Assembly: GCF_001426405.1 (NCBI RefSeq)
Contig: NZ_LMEP01000004.1
Location: 1 to 64,000 of the forward strand
DNA length: 64,000 nucleotides
Reading direction: 5' to 3'
DNA from: Streptomyces sp. Root1304
GTDB lineage: Bacteria; Actinomycetota; Actinomycetes; Streptomycetales; Streptomycetaceae
Shown: positions 24,939-33,439 of the stretch, in pieces
Numbering within the stretch: position 1 is the first letter of the stretch
Layout: each line of letters begins with the position of its first letter
Position numbers and translations under genes: made by a program
Notes under the pieces: model-generated
Database searches by the model: none
What the model saw: the letters and a program-made list of their open reading frames with translations, nothing else
What the model was told of the DNA's origin: nothing

Positions 24939-26264
24939 TCACTCGCCCGGAGCCGGCGGCAGCGCGTCCATGAACGAGCTGACGGAGAACACCGCCCGGC
25001 CGGGACCCGCGGGGCCGTAGCCGGGCGGGGCGGTCAGCCCGTACTCCTCCAGCGTCGCCGTGTACGCCTCGAGCAGGCACAGGTGGTACTCCAGCGGGGC
25101 GCCGTCCGGGTTCTCCCGGCCCAGCGGGGTCGTCGGCTCCGGGCACCAGGTGGTGAACCGGGGGGTGATCCCGCGCGACATGAAGAACCGCAGGCCCTCC
25201 CGGGTGGAGGCGATGGCCTCGTCCACGGTCAGGAAGCCGGACGGGCGCGCCATCTCGACACCCGCGACGAAGTTCGGGATGACGTTGCGCGGCCCGAAGA
25301 CCTCCGCCGAGTCCAGGATGCGGCGGTGCCACTCGTCCCGGCCGATGTAGCGCTCCTTGCCGGGGCAGTACAGCTCGAACAGCCGCCGGTCCCACACCTC
25401 GTAGTTGGGGTGGTAGATCCGGATGCCGTAGTCGTGGAAGCGTTGCACGTCCTCCTTCGGCAGCGCCTGGGCGACGACCTTGCCGATCCAGCGGCCGGGG
25501 AACCGCTCCTCGATCGCGCGCGCGTACTGCCCGTAGAAGTCGGCCTCGTCCTTCCCGCCGACCTGCGAGGTGACCGCCCCGCCGGTCAGCGTGTACGCGG
25601 TCGAGGTGCGGGCGGTGTCGTGGCGGTCGATGATCTCCAGGGCCTCCAGGACCTCGTCCACCGGCTTCACCCCGGTGTACGGGCGGCCCGCCGCCTTGTG
25701 CTGGCGCCAGTTGTGGTTGATGTCGCAGTACTGGCACTCCTCCTTGGCGCCGAAGTACTGGCAGACCCGGAAGACCGTGAGGTAGATCAGGTACCCCCAC
25801 TGGATGGTCGGCGCGACCTCCATCACGGACTTGCCGTTCGCCAGCGGGTGCCGGTAGTACTCCGGCATCGGCGGCAGACCGACGTCCGCGATCCGCACCC
25901 CGTCGAGGAAGAGCGCGAGCGCGCCGTCGCCGTCCGGTGCCACCCGGTAGGGGGAGGACGGGTTGACGCGCACCGACACCACCGTGCGCCGCAGCCCGTA
26001 CGGACCGCCGGTCAGCACGATCTCCTCCGGCGGACGGTTCAGCGCCGCCTCCCCGAGCTCCGGCAGAGTGCGGTGGTCGAAGGAGAAGATGAAGTACGAC
26101 TTCGGCTTCACCTCGCCCCCCTCGTTGCCGCTCAGCGCGGACGGGTCGAAGGCGAGCCCGCCGCGCAGCAGGTCCTCCTTGAACACCGCCTCCGGAGGGA
26201 GCCCGGGGAAGCGGTCCATGAGGGACTCGACGACGGCGGTACGGGTCGGGGCGGCGCTGGACAC
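24939..26264 (-). CDS. Radical SAM protein with CX8CX2C cluster motif
   Basis: This 441-aa protein has its presumed 4Fe-4S cysteines at C168, C177 and C180 (in VCQYFGAKEECQYCDIN). The spacing is CX8CX2C instead of the normal CX3CX2C. Downstream LTGGAVTSQ could be the SAM-binding GGE-like strand and IPNFVAGVEMA a later barrel strand. The long N-terminal section (residues 1 to about 150) is unusual for the superfamily. I recall highly similar uncharacterised proteins in other streptomycetes; no reaction is known to me. It faces the VOC gene divergently at 26516. Confidence 0.8.
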   Translation of the reverse strand: MSSAAPTRTAVVESLMDRFPGLPPEAVFKEDLLRGGLAFDPSALSGNEGGEVKPKSYFIFSFDHRTLPELGEAALNRPPEEIVLTGGPYGLRRTVVSVRVNPSSPYRVAPDGDGALALFLDGVRIADVGLPPMPEYYRHPLANGKSVMEVAPTIQWGYLIYLTVFRVCQYFGAKEECQYCDINHNWRQHKAAGRPYTGVKPVDEVLEALEIIDRHDTARTSTAYTLTGGAVTSQVGGKDEADFYGQYARAIEERFPGRWIGKVVAQALPKEDVQRFHDYGIRIYHPNYEVWDRRLFELYCPGKERYIGRDEWHRRILDSAEVFGPRNVIPNFVAGVEMARPSGFLTVDEAIASTREGLRFFMSRGITPRFTTWCPEPTTPLGRENPDGAPLEYHLCLLEAYTATLEEYGLTAPPGYGPAGPGRAVFSVSSFMDALPPAPGE

Positions 26265-26515
26265 AGCGGATCTCCAGTGGTGAGAGACGACGGAGCCGAC
26301 GACCTCACGCTACGCGCGCGCACCCCCGGAGCGACGACCGGGCCCGTCCGGCCGGGCCCGGCGCGTCCCGGCACGAGAGGGCGGGGCGGGATGCTAGAAG
26401 TTCCACGGCCCCCGCGCGTACCCGTGCGCGTACCCGTCTTCGTACCCGCCCGCCGTCCTGCCCGTACCGCCTTCGCATCCGCACCCACGCCCGCACCACG
26501 AACCGGAGAGCACAC

Positions 26516-26905
26516 ATGAGGATCAACCTGGCCGGCCTCCTCGTCGACGACCAGGAGAAGGCCCTGCGCTTCTACACCGACGTGCTGGGCTTCCTGAAGA
26601 AGACCGAGGTCCCCCTGGGCGAGTACCGGTGGCTGACCGTCGTCTCCCCGGAGCACCCCGACGGCGTCGAACTGGTCCTGGAACCCGACACCGCCCTCCC
26701 CGCCGCGCGGGTGTACAAGGAGGCCCTCGTCGAGGCCGGCATCCCGCTCACCTCCTTCGCCGTCGACGACGTCCGCGCCGAGTACGAGCGCCTCCGGGGG
26801 CTCGGGGTCCGCTTCACCCGGGAGCCCGTGGAGATGGGCCCGGTCACCGTCGCGATCCTCGACGACACCTGCGGCAACCTCATCCAGATCGCCCAGTACG
26901 CGTGA
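26516..26905 (+). CDS. VOC-family (glyoxalase/bleomycin resistance-like) protein
   Basis: This 129-aa single-module protein has the paired beta-alpha-beta-beta-beta units of the vicinal oxygen chelate fold. DDQEKALRFYTDVLGF is the classical opening, and ILDDTCGNLIQIAQ is the closing strand with the metal-binding Glu replaced by Gln. Such proteins may be lyases, dioxygenases or antibiotic-binding proteins. ATG at 26516 follows CCGGAGAG. No neighbour specifies the substrate. Confidence 0.85.
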   Translation: MRINLAGLLVDDQEKALRFYTDVLGFLKKTEVPLGEYRWLTVVSPEHPDGVELVLEPDTALPAARVYKEALVEAGIPLTSFAVDDVRAEYERLRGLGVRFTREPVEMGPVTVAILDDTCGNLIQIAQYA

Positions 26906-26942
26906 CGGCGGCCCCCGAGAACCCGGACCGGCTGTGAACACG

Positions 26943-26973
26943 CCGCGGGGCCGGCACGGGGCCGGCCCCGCGG
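26943..26973. terminator. Perfect 13-bp stem terminator after VOC gene
   Basis: CCGCGGGGCCGGC (26943-26955) pairs with GCCGGCCCCGCGG (26961-26973) across a 5-nt loop. It lies between the convergent VOC gene and the gene ending at 27033 and probably works in both directions. Confidence 0.7.
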
Positions 26974-27032
26974 TCCGGGAGTCGGGCGCCGACCCGGCGG
27001 ATTCTCCGGGGGCAGGAGCCCGCCCCCCTCCC

Positions 27033-27464
27033 TCAGGCGACCACCGGCACCTGCGTCTCGGCGCTCATCCGCAGTCCGAGGTGCAGATAGGCGGCGAGGT
27101 CCGCGCGGGGGGCCTTGCGGACCACATGGCGGATCGCCTGCATCGCCTCCCACGCGGAGGTCTGCGCCAGCGATCCGCCCCAGGTCTCCCCGAGCCCGTC
27201 CCAGAGGTACGCGCTGAAGCCCAGCTGAGGCGCCCCGGCCCGTCGCCGTTCCTCCTCGTGCGCGGCGAGCGCCCGGATGAAGAACCGTTCCGCCTCGACG
27301 GCCGGCAGCACGGCACGGATGATCCGCAGATACGGCGTGACCAGCGACGCGACCTCGGGGCACTCCCCACCGGGAACGAACGCGTCACGGGTGTCACGGG
27401 CGTCCCGGAGATCACGTGGGTCACGGGGAACGGAGGTGGGCACGGGCTCGCATGTAGGAGTCAT
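27033..27464 (-). CDS. Hypothetical protein with Arg-Asp repeat N-terminus
   Basis: I do not recognise this 143-aa protein. After a short lead it has the charged repeat PRDPRDLRDARDTRD, then a predicted helical domain with ERFFIRALAAHEEERRR and WDGLGETWGGSLAQTSAWEAMQAIRHV. No signal peptide or membrane segment is seen. The start at 27464 is uncertain; its Shine-Dalgarno is weak (AGGTTCC). It lies upstream of no obvious partner, between the VOC terminator and helR. Confidence 0.6.
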   Translation of the reverse strand: MTPTCEPVPTSVPRDPRDLRDARDTRDAFVPGGECPEVASLVTPYLRIIRAVLPAVEAERFFIRALAAHEEERRRAGAPQLGFSAYLWDGLGETWGGSLAQTSAWEAMQAIRHVVRKAPRADLAAYLHLGLRMSAETQVPVVA

Positions 27465-27557
27465 GGAACCTATCGATACGTCATCTGATCGCAGGAACCG
27501 CCGTGGCGCGCCCACGTACCGGCCCGGTTCGTCCCACGGTGTCAGACCCCGGAGCCC

Positions 27558-29726
27558 TCACGCGCTCCTGAGGACGACGAGCCGCTGTGTCGCCCTGGTC
27601 ATCGCGACATAGCGGTCGACCGCACCCTCGATGCCCTCGCCGAACCGCTCCGGGTCGACGAGCACGACCAGGTCGAATTCCAGGCCCTTCGACAACGAAG
27701 GGGTGAGCGACCGAACCCGCGCCGACCCCCGGAAGGAGGGGTCGCCGATGACACAGGCGACGCCGTCCGCGTGCGCGGCCAGCCAGTCCTCCAGGATGCC
27801 GTCGCGGTCCGCGGCCGAGCCGTGGACGACCGGGATGCCGCTGCTGCGCACCGAGGTCGGCACGTTCGCGTCCGGGAGCGCCGCGCGGATGGCCGGCTCG
27901 GCCTCCGCCATGACCTCCTCCGGCGTCCGGTAGTTGATGCTCAGCGACGCCACGGTGATCCGGTCGAGCCCGACCCGCTCCAGCCGCTCCTGCCACGACT
28001 CGGTGAACCCGTGCCGCGTCTGGGCGCGGTCACCGACGATGGTGAAGCTGCGGGACGGGCAGCGGAGGAGCAGCATCTGCCACTCCGCGTCCGTCAGCTC
28101 CTGGGCCTCGTCCACGACCACGTGCGCGAAGGGGCCCGCGAGCAGGTCGGGTTCGGTCCCGGTGACCGCGGACTCGTCGACCAGGCTGTCCTTGAGGTCC
28201 TGTCCGCGCAGCATCGTCACCGCGCCCTCGCCGTCGTCGTCGGCCGCGAGCACGTTGTCGATGACATCGGCCATGCGCGCCCGCTCCGCCGCGAGGGTGG
28301 CCTGCCGCCGCCTCCGGCGCACGGCCGCCTCGGGGTCGCCGAGCCGCTGCCGCGCCGCGTCGAGGAGGGGCAGGTCGGAGACCGTCCACGCCTGCGCGTC
28401 CGTGCGCTGGAGCAGCCGCACCTCCTCGCGGTCGAGCCAGGGGGCGCACTTGCGCAGGTAGGCGGGCACCGACCAGAGGTCCCCGACCAGGTCGGCGGCC
28501 TCCAGCAGCGGCCAGGCGCCGTGCACCTCCTTGACCAGCTCCTCGTCCTGCCGCAGGGAGCGCAGGAACAGGTGGAAGGGGACCTCGCCGTCGAGCTTGG
28601 CCAGCAGGATCGTGGCCAGCTCCTCCCAGATCTGCTCGCGCGCCTCGTTGTGCGGCGTACCGGAGTCCGGCGCGTCGAAGGCCTCGGCCCAGTCGTCGGC
28701 GGTCAGCCGGATGTCGGCCCAGTCGGTCGACACCGTCATCCCCCGGGCGGGCGGCTCCTCGTAGAACCCGACGGCGGTCTCGATCGCCCGGACCATGTCC
28801 GCGGACGACTTCAGCCGGGCGGCCTCGGGATCGGTCTCGGCCACCGCGCGGGCCCCCTCGGCGACGAGGTCCCGCACGGTGCAGGTCTGCACGCCCTCCT
28901 CGCCGAGGCTGGGCAGCACGTCGGCGACGTACGCGAGGTACGGCTGGTGCGGGCCGACGAACAGGACGCCGCCCTTGCGGTGCCCGAGCCGGGGGTCCGC
29001 GTAGAGGAGGTGGGCCGAGCGGTGCAGGGCGACCACCGTCTTGCCCGTACCCGGGCCGCCGTCGACGACGAGCGTGCCGCGCGAGCCGGCCCGGATGATG
29101 GCGTCCTGGTCGGCCTGGATGGTGCCGAGCACGTCCCGCATGCGGGGCGAACGGCTGCCGCCCAGGCTGGCGATGAACGCGGACTGGTCGTCGAGCGCCG
29201 CGTGCCCTTCGAGGCCGTCGGCGGTGAACACCTCGTCCCAGTAGTCGTTGACGCGCCCGCCGGACCAGCGGTACCTGCGGCGGCTCACGAGCCCCATCGG
29301 GCGGGCGTGGGTCGCGGCGAAGAAGGGCTCGGCGGCGGGCGAGCGCCAGTCGAGCAGCAGCCGGCGGCCGGTGCTGTCCGTGAGCCCGAGGCGCCCGATG
29401 TACACGGGCTCCGGGTCGTCCTCGGCGACGATGTGCCCGAGGCACAGGTCGAGGCCGAAGCGGCGCAGGGTGCGCAGACGGCCGGTGAGGCGGTGGATCT
29501 CCGCGTCCCGGTCCATCGCCTCCCGGCCGGCGCCGCCGGGCGCCCTGCGCGTGGCGTCGAGCCGGTCGGACAGTTCGTCGATCGACTGACGGAGACTCTC
29601 CTCGACGGCCGCGAAGTGCTGCTCGTCGCGGGCGATCAGGGCCGGGTCGGCCTTCGAGGAGAGACGGTCGGGAAGGTCGAACGCACCGGTGCCGTACGAC
29701 GTGTCCACCGACGAAAACACATGCAC
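27558..29726 (-). CDS. helR: HelR: HelD-family RNA polymerase recycling ATPase, rifamycin tolerance
   Basis: This 722-aa UvrD/Rep-like ATPase has Walker A as VVDGGPGTGKTVVALHRSAHLL, Walker B-like FAHVVVDEAQELTDAEW, and late motifs VASLSINYRTPEE and YVAMTRATQRLVVL. The N-terminal coiled coil (about residues 20-90, DEQHFAAVEESLRQSIDEL) enters the RNA polymerase secondary channel in HelD proteins. The actinobacterial HelR subgroup displaces rifamycins from RNA polymerase. I set the start at the GTG at 29726, with GGGAG 9 nt upstream; no in-frame ATG is available. A RAE-type palindrome is 75 bp upstream, which strongly supports the HelR assignment. Confidence 0.88.
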   Translation of the reverse strand: MHVFSSVDTSYGTGAFDLPDRLSSKADPALIARDEQHFAAVEESLRQSIDELSDRLDATRRAPGGAGREAMDRDAEIHRLTGRLRTLRRFGLDLCLGHIVAEDDPEPVYIGRLGLTDSTGRRLLLDWRSPAAEPFFAATHARPMGLVSRRRYRWSGGRVNDYWDEVFTADGLEGHAALDDQSAFIASLGGSRSPRMRDVLGTIQADQDAIIRAGSRGTLVVDGGPGTGKTVVALHRSAHLLYADPRLGHRKGGVLFVGPHQPYLAYVADVLPSLGEEGVQTCTVRDLVAEGARAVAETDPEAARLKSSADMVRAIETAVGFYEEPPARGMTVSTDWADIRLTADDWAEAFDAPDSGTPHNEAREQIWEELATILLAKLDGEVPFHLFLRSLRQDEELVKEVHGAWPLLEAADLVGDLWSVPAYLRKCAPWLDREEVRLLQRTDAQAWTVSDLPLLDAARQRLGDPEAAVRRRRRQATLAAERARMADVIDNVLAADDDGEGAVTMLRGQDLKDSLVDESAVTGTEPDLLAGPFAHVVVDEAQELTDAEWQMLLLRCPSRSFTIVGDRAQTRHGFTESWQERLERVGLDRITVASLSINYRTPEEVMAEAEPAIRAALPDANVPTSVRSSGIPVVHGSAADRDGILEDWLAAHADGVACVIGDPSFRGSARVRSLTPSLSKGLEFDLVVLVDPERFGEGIEGAVDRYVAMTRATQRLVVLRSA

Positions 29727-29800
29727 TTCGTGAATCTCCCGTATCTGCAGGCGAAGTCCGCGGCCGGGCGGGCCGAGATCAGCGATTCTGCGGTACGAAG

Positions 29801-29821
29801 GGGGCCTTGCCGCAAGGCCCC
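29801..29821 (-). promoter_or_regulatory. Rifamycin-associated element (RAE) upstream of helR
   Basis: GGGGCCTTG (29801-29809) and CAAGGCCCC (29813-29821) are perfect reverse complements with a 3-bp centre. This matches the RAE palindrome reported upstream of rifamycin-inactivating genes and helR in actinomycetes. On the reverse strand a TATAGC hexamer (29828-29833) lies 6 bp upstream, so the element overlaps the likely transcription start. Confidence 0.8.
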
Positions 29822-29932
29822 CCATGCGCTATACGTTAGAAGTGGCAAGAGGAGGGTTTCCCCCTTGCCCTGATCCCGACGCGAGGCCGCGAGCCCGGAT
29901 CCGGCCGCCCGGGGGTCCGTCTTTCGGAAGGC

Positions 29933-31156
29933 CTAGCGCGGGGTGATTCCCCCGGCGTAGACGTTCTTCGGCGTGACGACCTCGGTGACCGCGCGGGCGA
30001 GCAGCGTCGAAGGTTCCTGGCCCTGGCTGAGGCTGTCCGTGTTGATCATGATGACCATGGTGGCCTTCTGCGAGGGCAGGTAGACCGTCACGGTCTCGTA
30101 CCCGGGGATCGAGCCGTTGTGGCCGATCCACCCGTTCGTCTTCAGGATCCCGAGACCGTAGCTCGTGCCCGGGAAGGGGGTCGGCAGCGTCCTGAGCCGC
30201 TGCGCCTGGGTCGCGGGGCTCAGCAGCTCGCCGGTGGCGAGGACCTTGGCCCAGTGGCGCAGGTCGCGCAGGTCCGAGATCATCCCGCCGGCCGCCCATG
30301 CCCAACTGGGGTTCCAGTCCGTGGCGTCCGCGACCTTCCCGCTCAGCGTCTGGTCGGTGTAGCCGCGCGCGTGCGGCTCGGGGAACTCGGCGCCCTCCGG
30401 GAGGAAGGTGTGACGCAGCCGGGCCGGGCGGACCACCCGCTGGTGGAGGAGCTCGGCGAGCGGCTGCCCGCCGACCTTCTCGACGACCAGGCCGAGCAGC
30501 AGCAGATTGCTGTTGGAGTACTGGAACTTCGCGCCCGGAGCGAAGGTGTTCGCGTGCCGGTACCCGTAGGAGAGCGCCTCCCAGGGGTTGAACGGGCGCT
30601 CCGGCTCGCTCAGCAGATCGTGGACGAACTCCGGGTCGGCGGTGTACGGGAACAGCCCGCTGCGCATCTCGGCGAGGTGACGCAGCGTGATGTCGTCGCC
30701 GTCGGGGACGCCGCGGACGTAGTCCGAGATCGGGTCGTCCAGCCGGACCTTCCCCTCGTCGACGAGTTGGAGGAGTGCGGTCACCGTGAACGTCTTGGTC
30801 TCGCTGCCGATCCGGACGCGGGTGTCGACGCGCATCGGCCGGCCGGTCCTGGTGTCGGCGACGCCGGTGGCGCGTACGTACCGTCCCTTGCCGGGCATCC
30901 ACAGGCCGACGACGACACCGGGGATGCCCGCCTTCCTGCGGACGTCCTCGATCGTCCGGTCCAGCCGGGCGGTCAGCTCCGGGCCGAACCCGGCGGAGGA
31001 GAGGTCGTCCTCGCCGTAGCCCTCGCCGGTCACGGCGTGCGCGGAGTGCGCGGGCGAGGCGACGGCGGGCGCGGCGGGGGCCGCCGTCATCGGGGTCAGC
31101 ACGGACGCCACGAGCAGCGTCGCGGCGAACAGTCTGCGGGAGGGGATACGTCTCAT
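29933..31156 (-). CDS. Secreted serine hydrolase, beta-lactamase/DD-peptidase family
   Basis: This 407-aa protein has a signal peptide (residues 1 to about 37, SRRLFAATLLVASVLTPM) and the three motifs of class C beta-lactamase/D-Ala-D-Ala carboxypeptidase relatives: GSETKTFT (SxxK), YSNSN (YxN) and IGHNGSIPG (HxG replacing KTG). Such proteins range from DD-carboxypeptidases to esterases and D-amino peptidases. ATG at 31156 was chosen because the signal peptide starts there; a second ATG at 31177 is possible. It is a single-gene unit ahead of helR in the same direction, with a 200-bp gap. Confidence 0.88.
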   Translation of the reverse strand: MRRIPSRRLFAATLLVASVLTPMTAAPAAPAVASPAHSAHAVTGEGYGEDDLSSAGFGPELTARLDRTIEDVRRKAGIPGVVVGLWMPGKGRYVRATGVADTRTGRPMRVDTRVRIGSETKTFTVTALLQLVDEGKVRLDDPISDYVRGVPDGDDITLRHLAEMRSGLFPYTADPEFVHDLLSEPERPFNPWEALSYGYRHANTFAPGAKFQYSNSNLLLLGLVVEKVGGQPLAELLHQRVVRPARLRHTFLPEGAEFPEPHARGYTDQTLSGKVADATDWNPSWAWAAGGMISDLRDLRHWAKVLATGELLSPATQAQRLRTLPTPFPGTSYGLGILKTNGWIGHNGSIPGYETVTVYLPSQKATMVIMINTDSLSQGQEPSTLLARAVTEVVTPKNVYAGGITPR

Positions 31157-31306
31157 GGCGGAGCGCCTCTTCCGGGTCATCACGGTCACGGACCGCAACA
31201 TCACCACCGGCACCCCGGGCCGCGGGCCCCCGGCAAGGGGCGCCCCCCGGCGAGTCCACTCGTTCGGCGCCACTCCCCGTACCGGCGCCCTGGGCCGCTC
31301 GCGCGG

Positions 31307-33286
31307 TCACAGCGGCACGATCGTCGCCTCCGTCGCCTTCACGCTGGTCCATACGGACACCCCGTCGGCGAGGCCGAGTTCGGCCGCCGCCTGCGGGGTG
31401 ATCTCGGCGACGAGATCGGGCGCCAGCTCCGAGGCGACCAGGACCCGCAGCCTGCTGCCGCTGGCCGTGATCTCCCGTACGGTGCCGGGCCAGACGTTAC
31501 GGGGGCTCCCGCCGGGCCGCTCGCGGTGCAGCGACACCGCCTCGGGCGCGACGATCGCCAGGGCCGGGGTGCCGGGCTCCGGCGGTTCGGCGGCGACCAG
31601 GGTGCCGCCCCCGTCCAGGGCGAGGCCCTCGGAGGTCGCCGTCCCCGGCCAGGCGTTGCGGCCGAGCATCCGGGCGACCCAGGGCGACCGGGGGTGCCGG
31701 GTGACCTCGGCGGGCGCGTCGTCCTGGAGGGCGCGCCCCTCGTCGAGCACGAGGACGCGCTGCGCCAGCGACACGGCCTCGACCGGGTCATGGGTGACGA
31801 TCAGGCAGACCCCGCCGAAGCCCGCGAGATGGGTGCGCAGGGTGTGCCGTACCTGCGCGCGGGTCGTCTGGTCGAGCGCGGCGAGCGGCTCGTCGAGCAC
31901 CAGCAGCCGGGGCCGCGCGGCCAGCGCCCGTGCGAGGGCGACGCGTTGGGCCTGGCCGCCGGAGAGCTGCGCAGGCCTGCGGTGCGCCAGATGCCCCACG
32001 CCGAGCCGGTCCAGCCAGGCGCGTGCCTCCCGGCGGGCCTCCGCGCGCGGGACGCCCTGGGCGCGCAGCCCGTAGGCGGTGTTGGCGAGGGCGTTCATGT
32101 GCGGGAAGAGCGCGCCGTCCTGCGGGACCCAGGCGACGTGCCGCCGGTGCGGTGGCAGCGCGGTGACGTCGGTGTCGCCGAGCCGGAGCGTGGCGTGGGC
32201 GCGCGGGGTGAGTCCGAGCAGGGCGCGGAGGAGGGTGGTCTTGCCCGCGCCGTTGGGGCCGACGACGGCGATGGTGGTGCCGGGTCCGGCGTCGAGGGTG
32301 AGCCGGGTGAAGCCGGTGACCTCGGCGTGGAGGGCCCAGCTCCGGTCCCCGGGGGGCTGCTTCTCGACGGGCTGTTCCCCGTGCGGCACGGCCGCGCCGG
32401 GGGAGGGGGCCGAGGAGGGGCCCGGACCGGGGGTGTCGTCACCCGTGTCCGGTGCGGGGCGGCGGGTGCGGCGGTCGGACGGGGTGCCCGTCCAGCGTCC
32501 GCGCAGGGCGATCAGTACGGCCATCGCGATGGCGAGCAGCAGCAGGGAGACGGAGGTGGCGGCCTCCGGCTCGTCCTGGAGCAGCAGATAGACCTGGAGG
32601 GGCAGGGTCTGGGTGGTCCCGGGCAGGTTGCCGGCGAAGGTGATGGTGGCGCCGAACTCGCCGAGCGCCCGCGCCCAGGTGAGGGCCGCCCCCGCGATCA
32701 GTCCGGGCGCGACCATCGGCAGGGTGACGGTGAGGAAGACCCGTACCGGCGGGGCGCCGAGGGACGCGGCGGTCTCCTCGTACCGCGGCCGGAGCCCGCC
32801 GAGGGCGCCCTCCAGACTGATGACGAGGAAGGGCATGGCGACGAAGGTGGCCGCGAGGACGGCGCCGGAGGTGTGGAACGGCAGGGTGATGCCGAAGGTG
32901 CCCTCCAGCCACGGGCCGAGCAGTCCGCGCCGGCCGAAGGCGAGCAGCAGCGCCACACCGCCGACGGTGGGCGGCAGGACCATGGGAAGCAGGACGAGGG
33001 AACGGACGATCGCCTTGCCGGGGAAGGACACCCGGGCGAGCAGCCAGGCGAGCGGGACGCCGAGCAGCAGCGAGAGTCCCAGCGCCCAGAACGACACGAC
33101 GAGGGAGAGGCGGAGGGCCTCGACGGTCCCGGGGGAGGTGAGGTGGTCGGCGAGTTCGTCCCACTGGGTCCGGACCAGGACGCCGATCAGGGGGAGGGTC
33201 AGGAACGCCACGGCGAGGAGCGCGGGCACGACGAGCGTGACGGGAGTGCGGGCCCGGGGCGTACGGCGGACGCCTGATCGTTTCAT
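31307..33286 (-). CDS. modBC: Molybdate ABC transporter, fused permease-ATPase (ModB-ModC)
   Basis: This 659-aa protein joins two subunits. Residues 1 to about 265 are a ModB permease with the EAA-type loop EETAASLGAPPVRVFLTVTLPM. A Pro/Gly linker (about 270-315) leads to ModC, with Walker A VVGPNGAGKTTLL, signature LSGGQAQRVALARAL and Walker B LLVLDEPLAALD. The last 70 residues form a TOBE/Mop-like molybdate-binding domain. It imports molybdate delivered by the lipoprotein ModA encoded upstream at 33440-34267. The fusion is seen in other actinomycetes. A 13-bp hairpin separates it from modA. Confidence 0.9.
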   Translation of the reverse strand: MKRSGVRRTPRARTPVTLVVPALLAVAFLTLPLIGVLVRTQWDELADHLTSPGTVEALRLSLVVSFWALGLSLLLGVPLAWLLARVSFPGKAIVRSLVLLPMVLPPTVGGVALLLAFGRRGLLGPWLEGTFGITLPFHTSGAVLAATFVAMPFLVISLEGALGGLRPRYEETAASLGAPPVRVFLTVTLPMVAPGLIAGAALTWARALGEFGATITFAGNLPGTTQTLPLQVYLLLQDEPEAATSVSLLLLAIAMAVLIALRGRWTGTPSDRRTRRPAPDTGDDTPGPGPSSAPSPGAAVPHGEQPVEKQPPGDRSWALHAEVTGFTRLTLDAGPGTTIAVVGPNGAGKTTLLRALLGLTPRAHATLRLGDTDVTALPPHRRHVAWVPQDGALFPHMNALANTAYGLRAQGVPRAEARREARAWLDRLGVGHLAHRRPAQLSGGQAQRVALARALAARPRLLVLDEPLAALDQTTRAQVRHTLRTHLAGFGGVCLIVTHDPVEAVSLAQRVLVLDEGRALQDDAPAEVTRHPRSPWVARMLGRNAWPGTATSEGLALDGGGTLVAAEPPEPGTPALAIVAPEAVSLHRERPGGSPRNVWPGTVREITASGSRLRVLVASELAPDLVAEITPQAAAELGLADGVSVWTSVKATEATIVPL

Positions 33287-33361
33287 CGAGTGTCCTGGAA
33301 GACGTAGGGAACGGTGTCCTGCACGACGTAGGAAACCAGGCCGTCCGGCGGGAACGGCGGA

Positions 33362-33396
33362 GGGGGCTGCCCGTCCCCCCGGAACGGGCAGCCCCC
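33362..33396. terminator. Hairpin between modA and modBC
   Basis: GGGGGCTGCCCGT (33362-33374) pairs perfectly with ACGGGCAGCCCCC (33384-33396) over a 9-nt loop. Placed 44 bp after the modA stop, it can act as a partial terminator or mRNA stabiliser so that the binding protein is made in excess over the membrane complex. Confidence 0.65.
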
Positions 33397-33439
33397 TGGT
33401 CAGGGGGAGGGGCGGGCTCGGCGGCCGGCCCTCCGGTCG

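Noticed and set aside
28030..33277. Very long open frames on the strand opposite helR, the serine hydrolase and modBC
   Set aside because: They mirror real genes, have GC-codon shadow composition (Arg, Gly, Ala, Pro) and no domain motifs.
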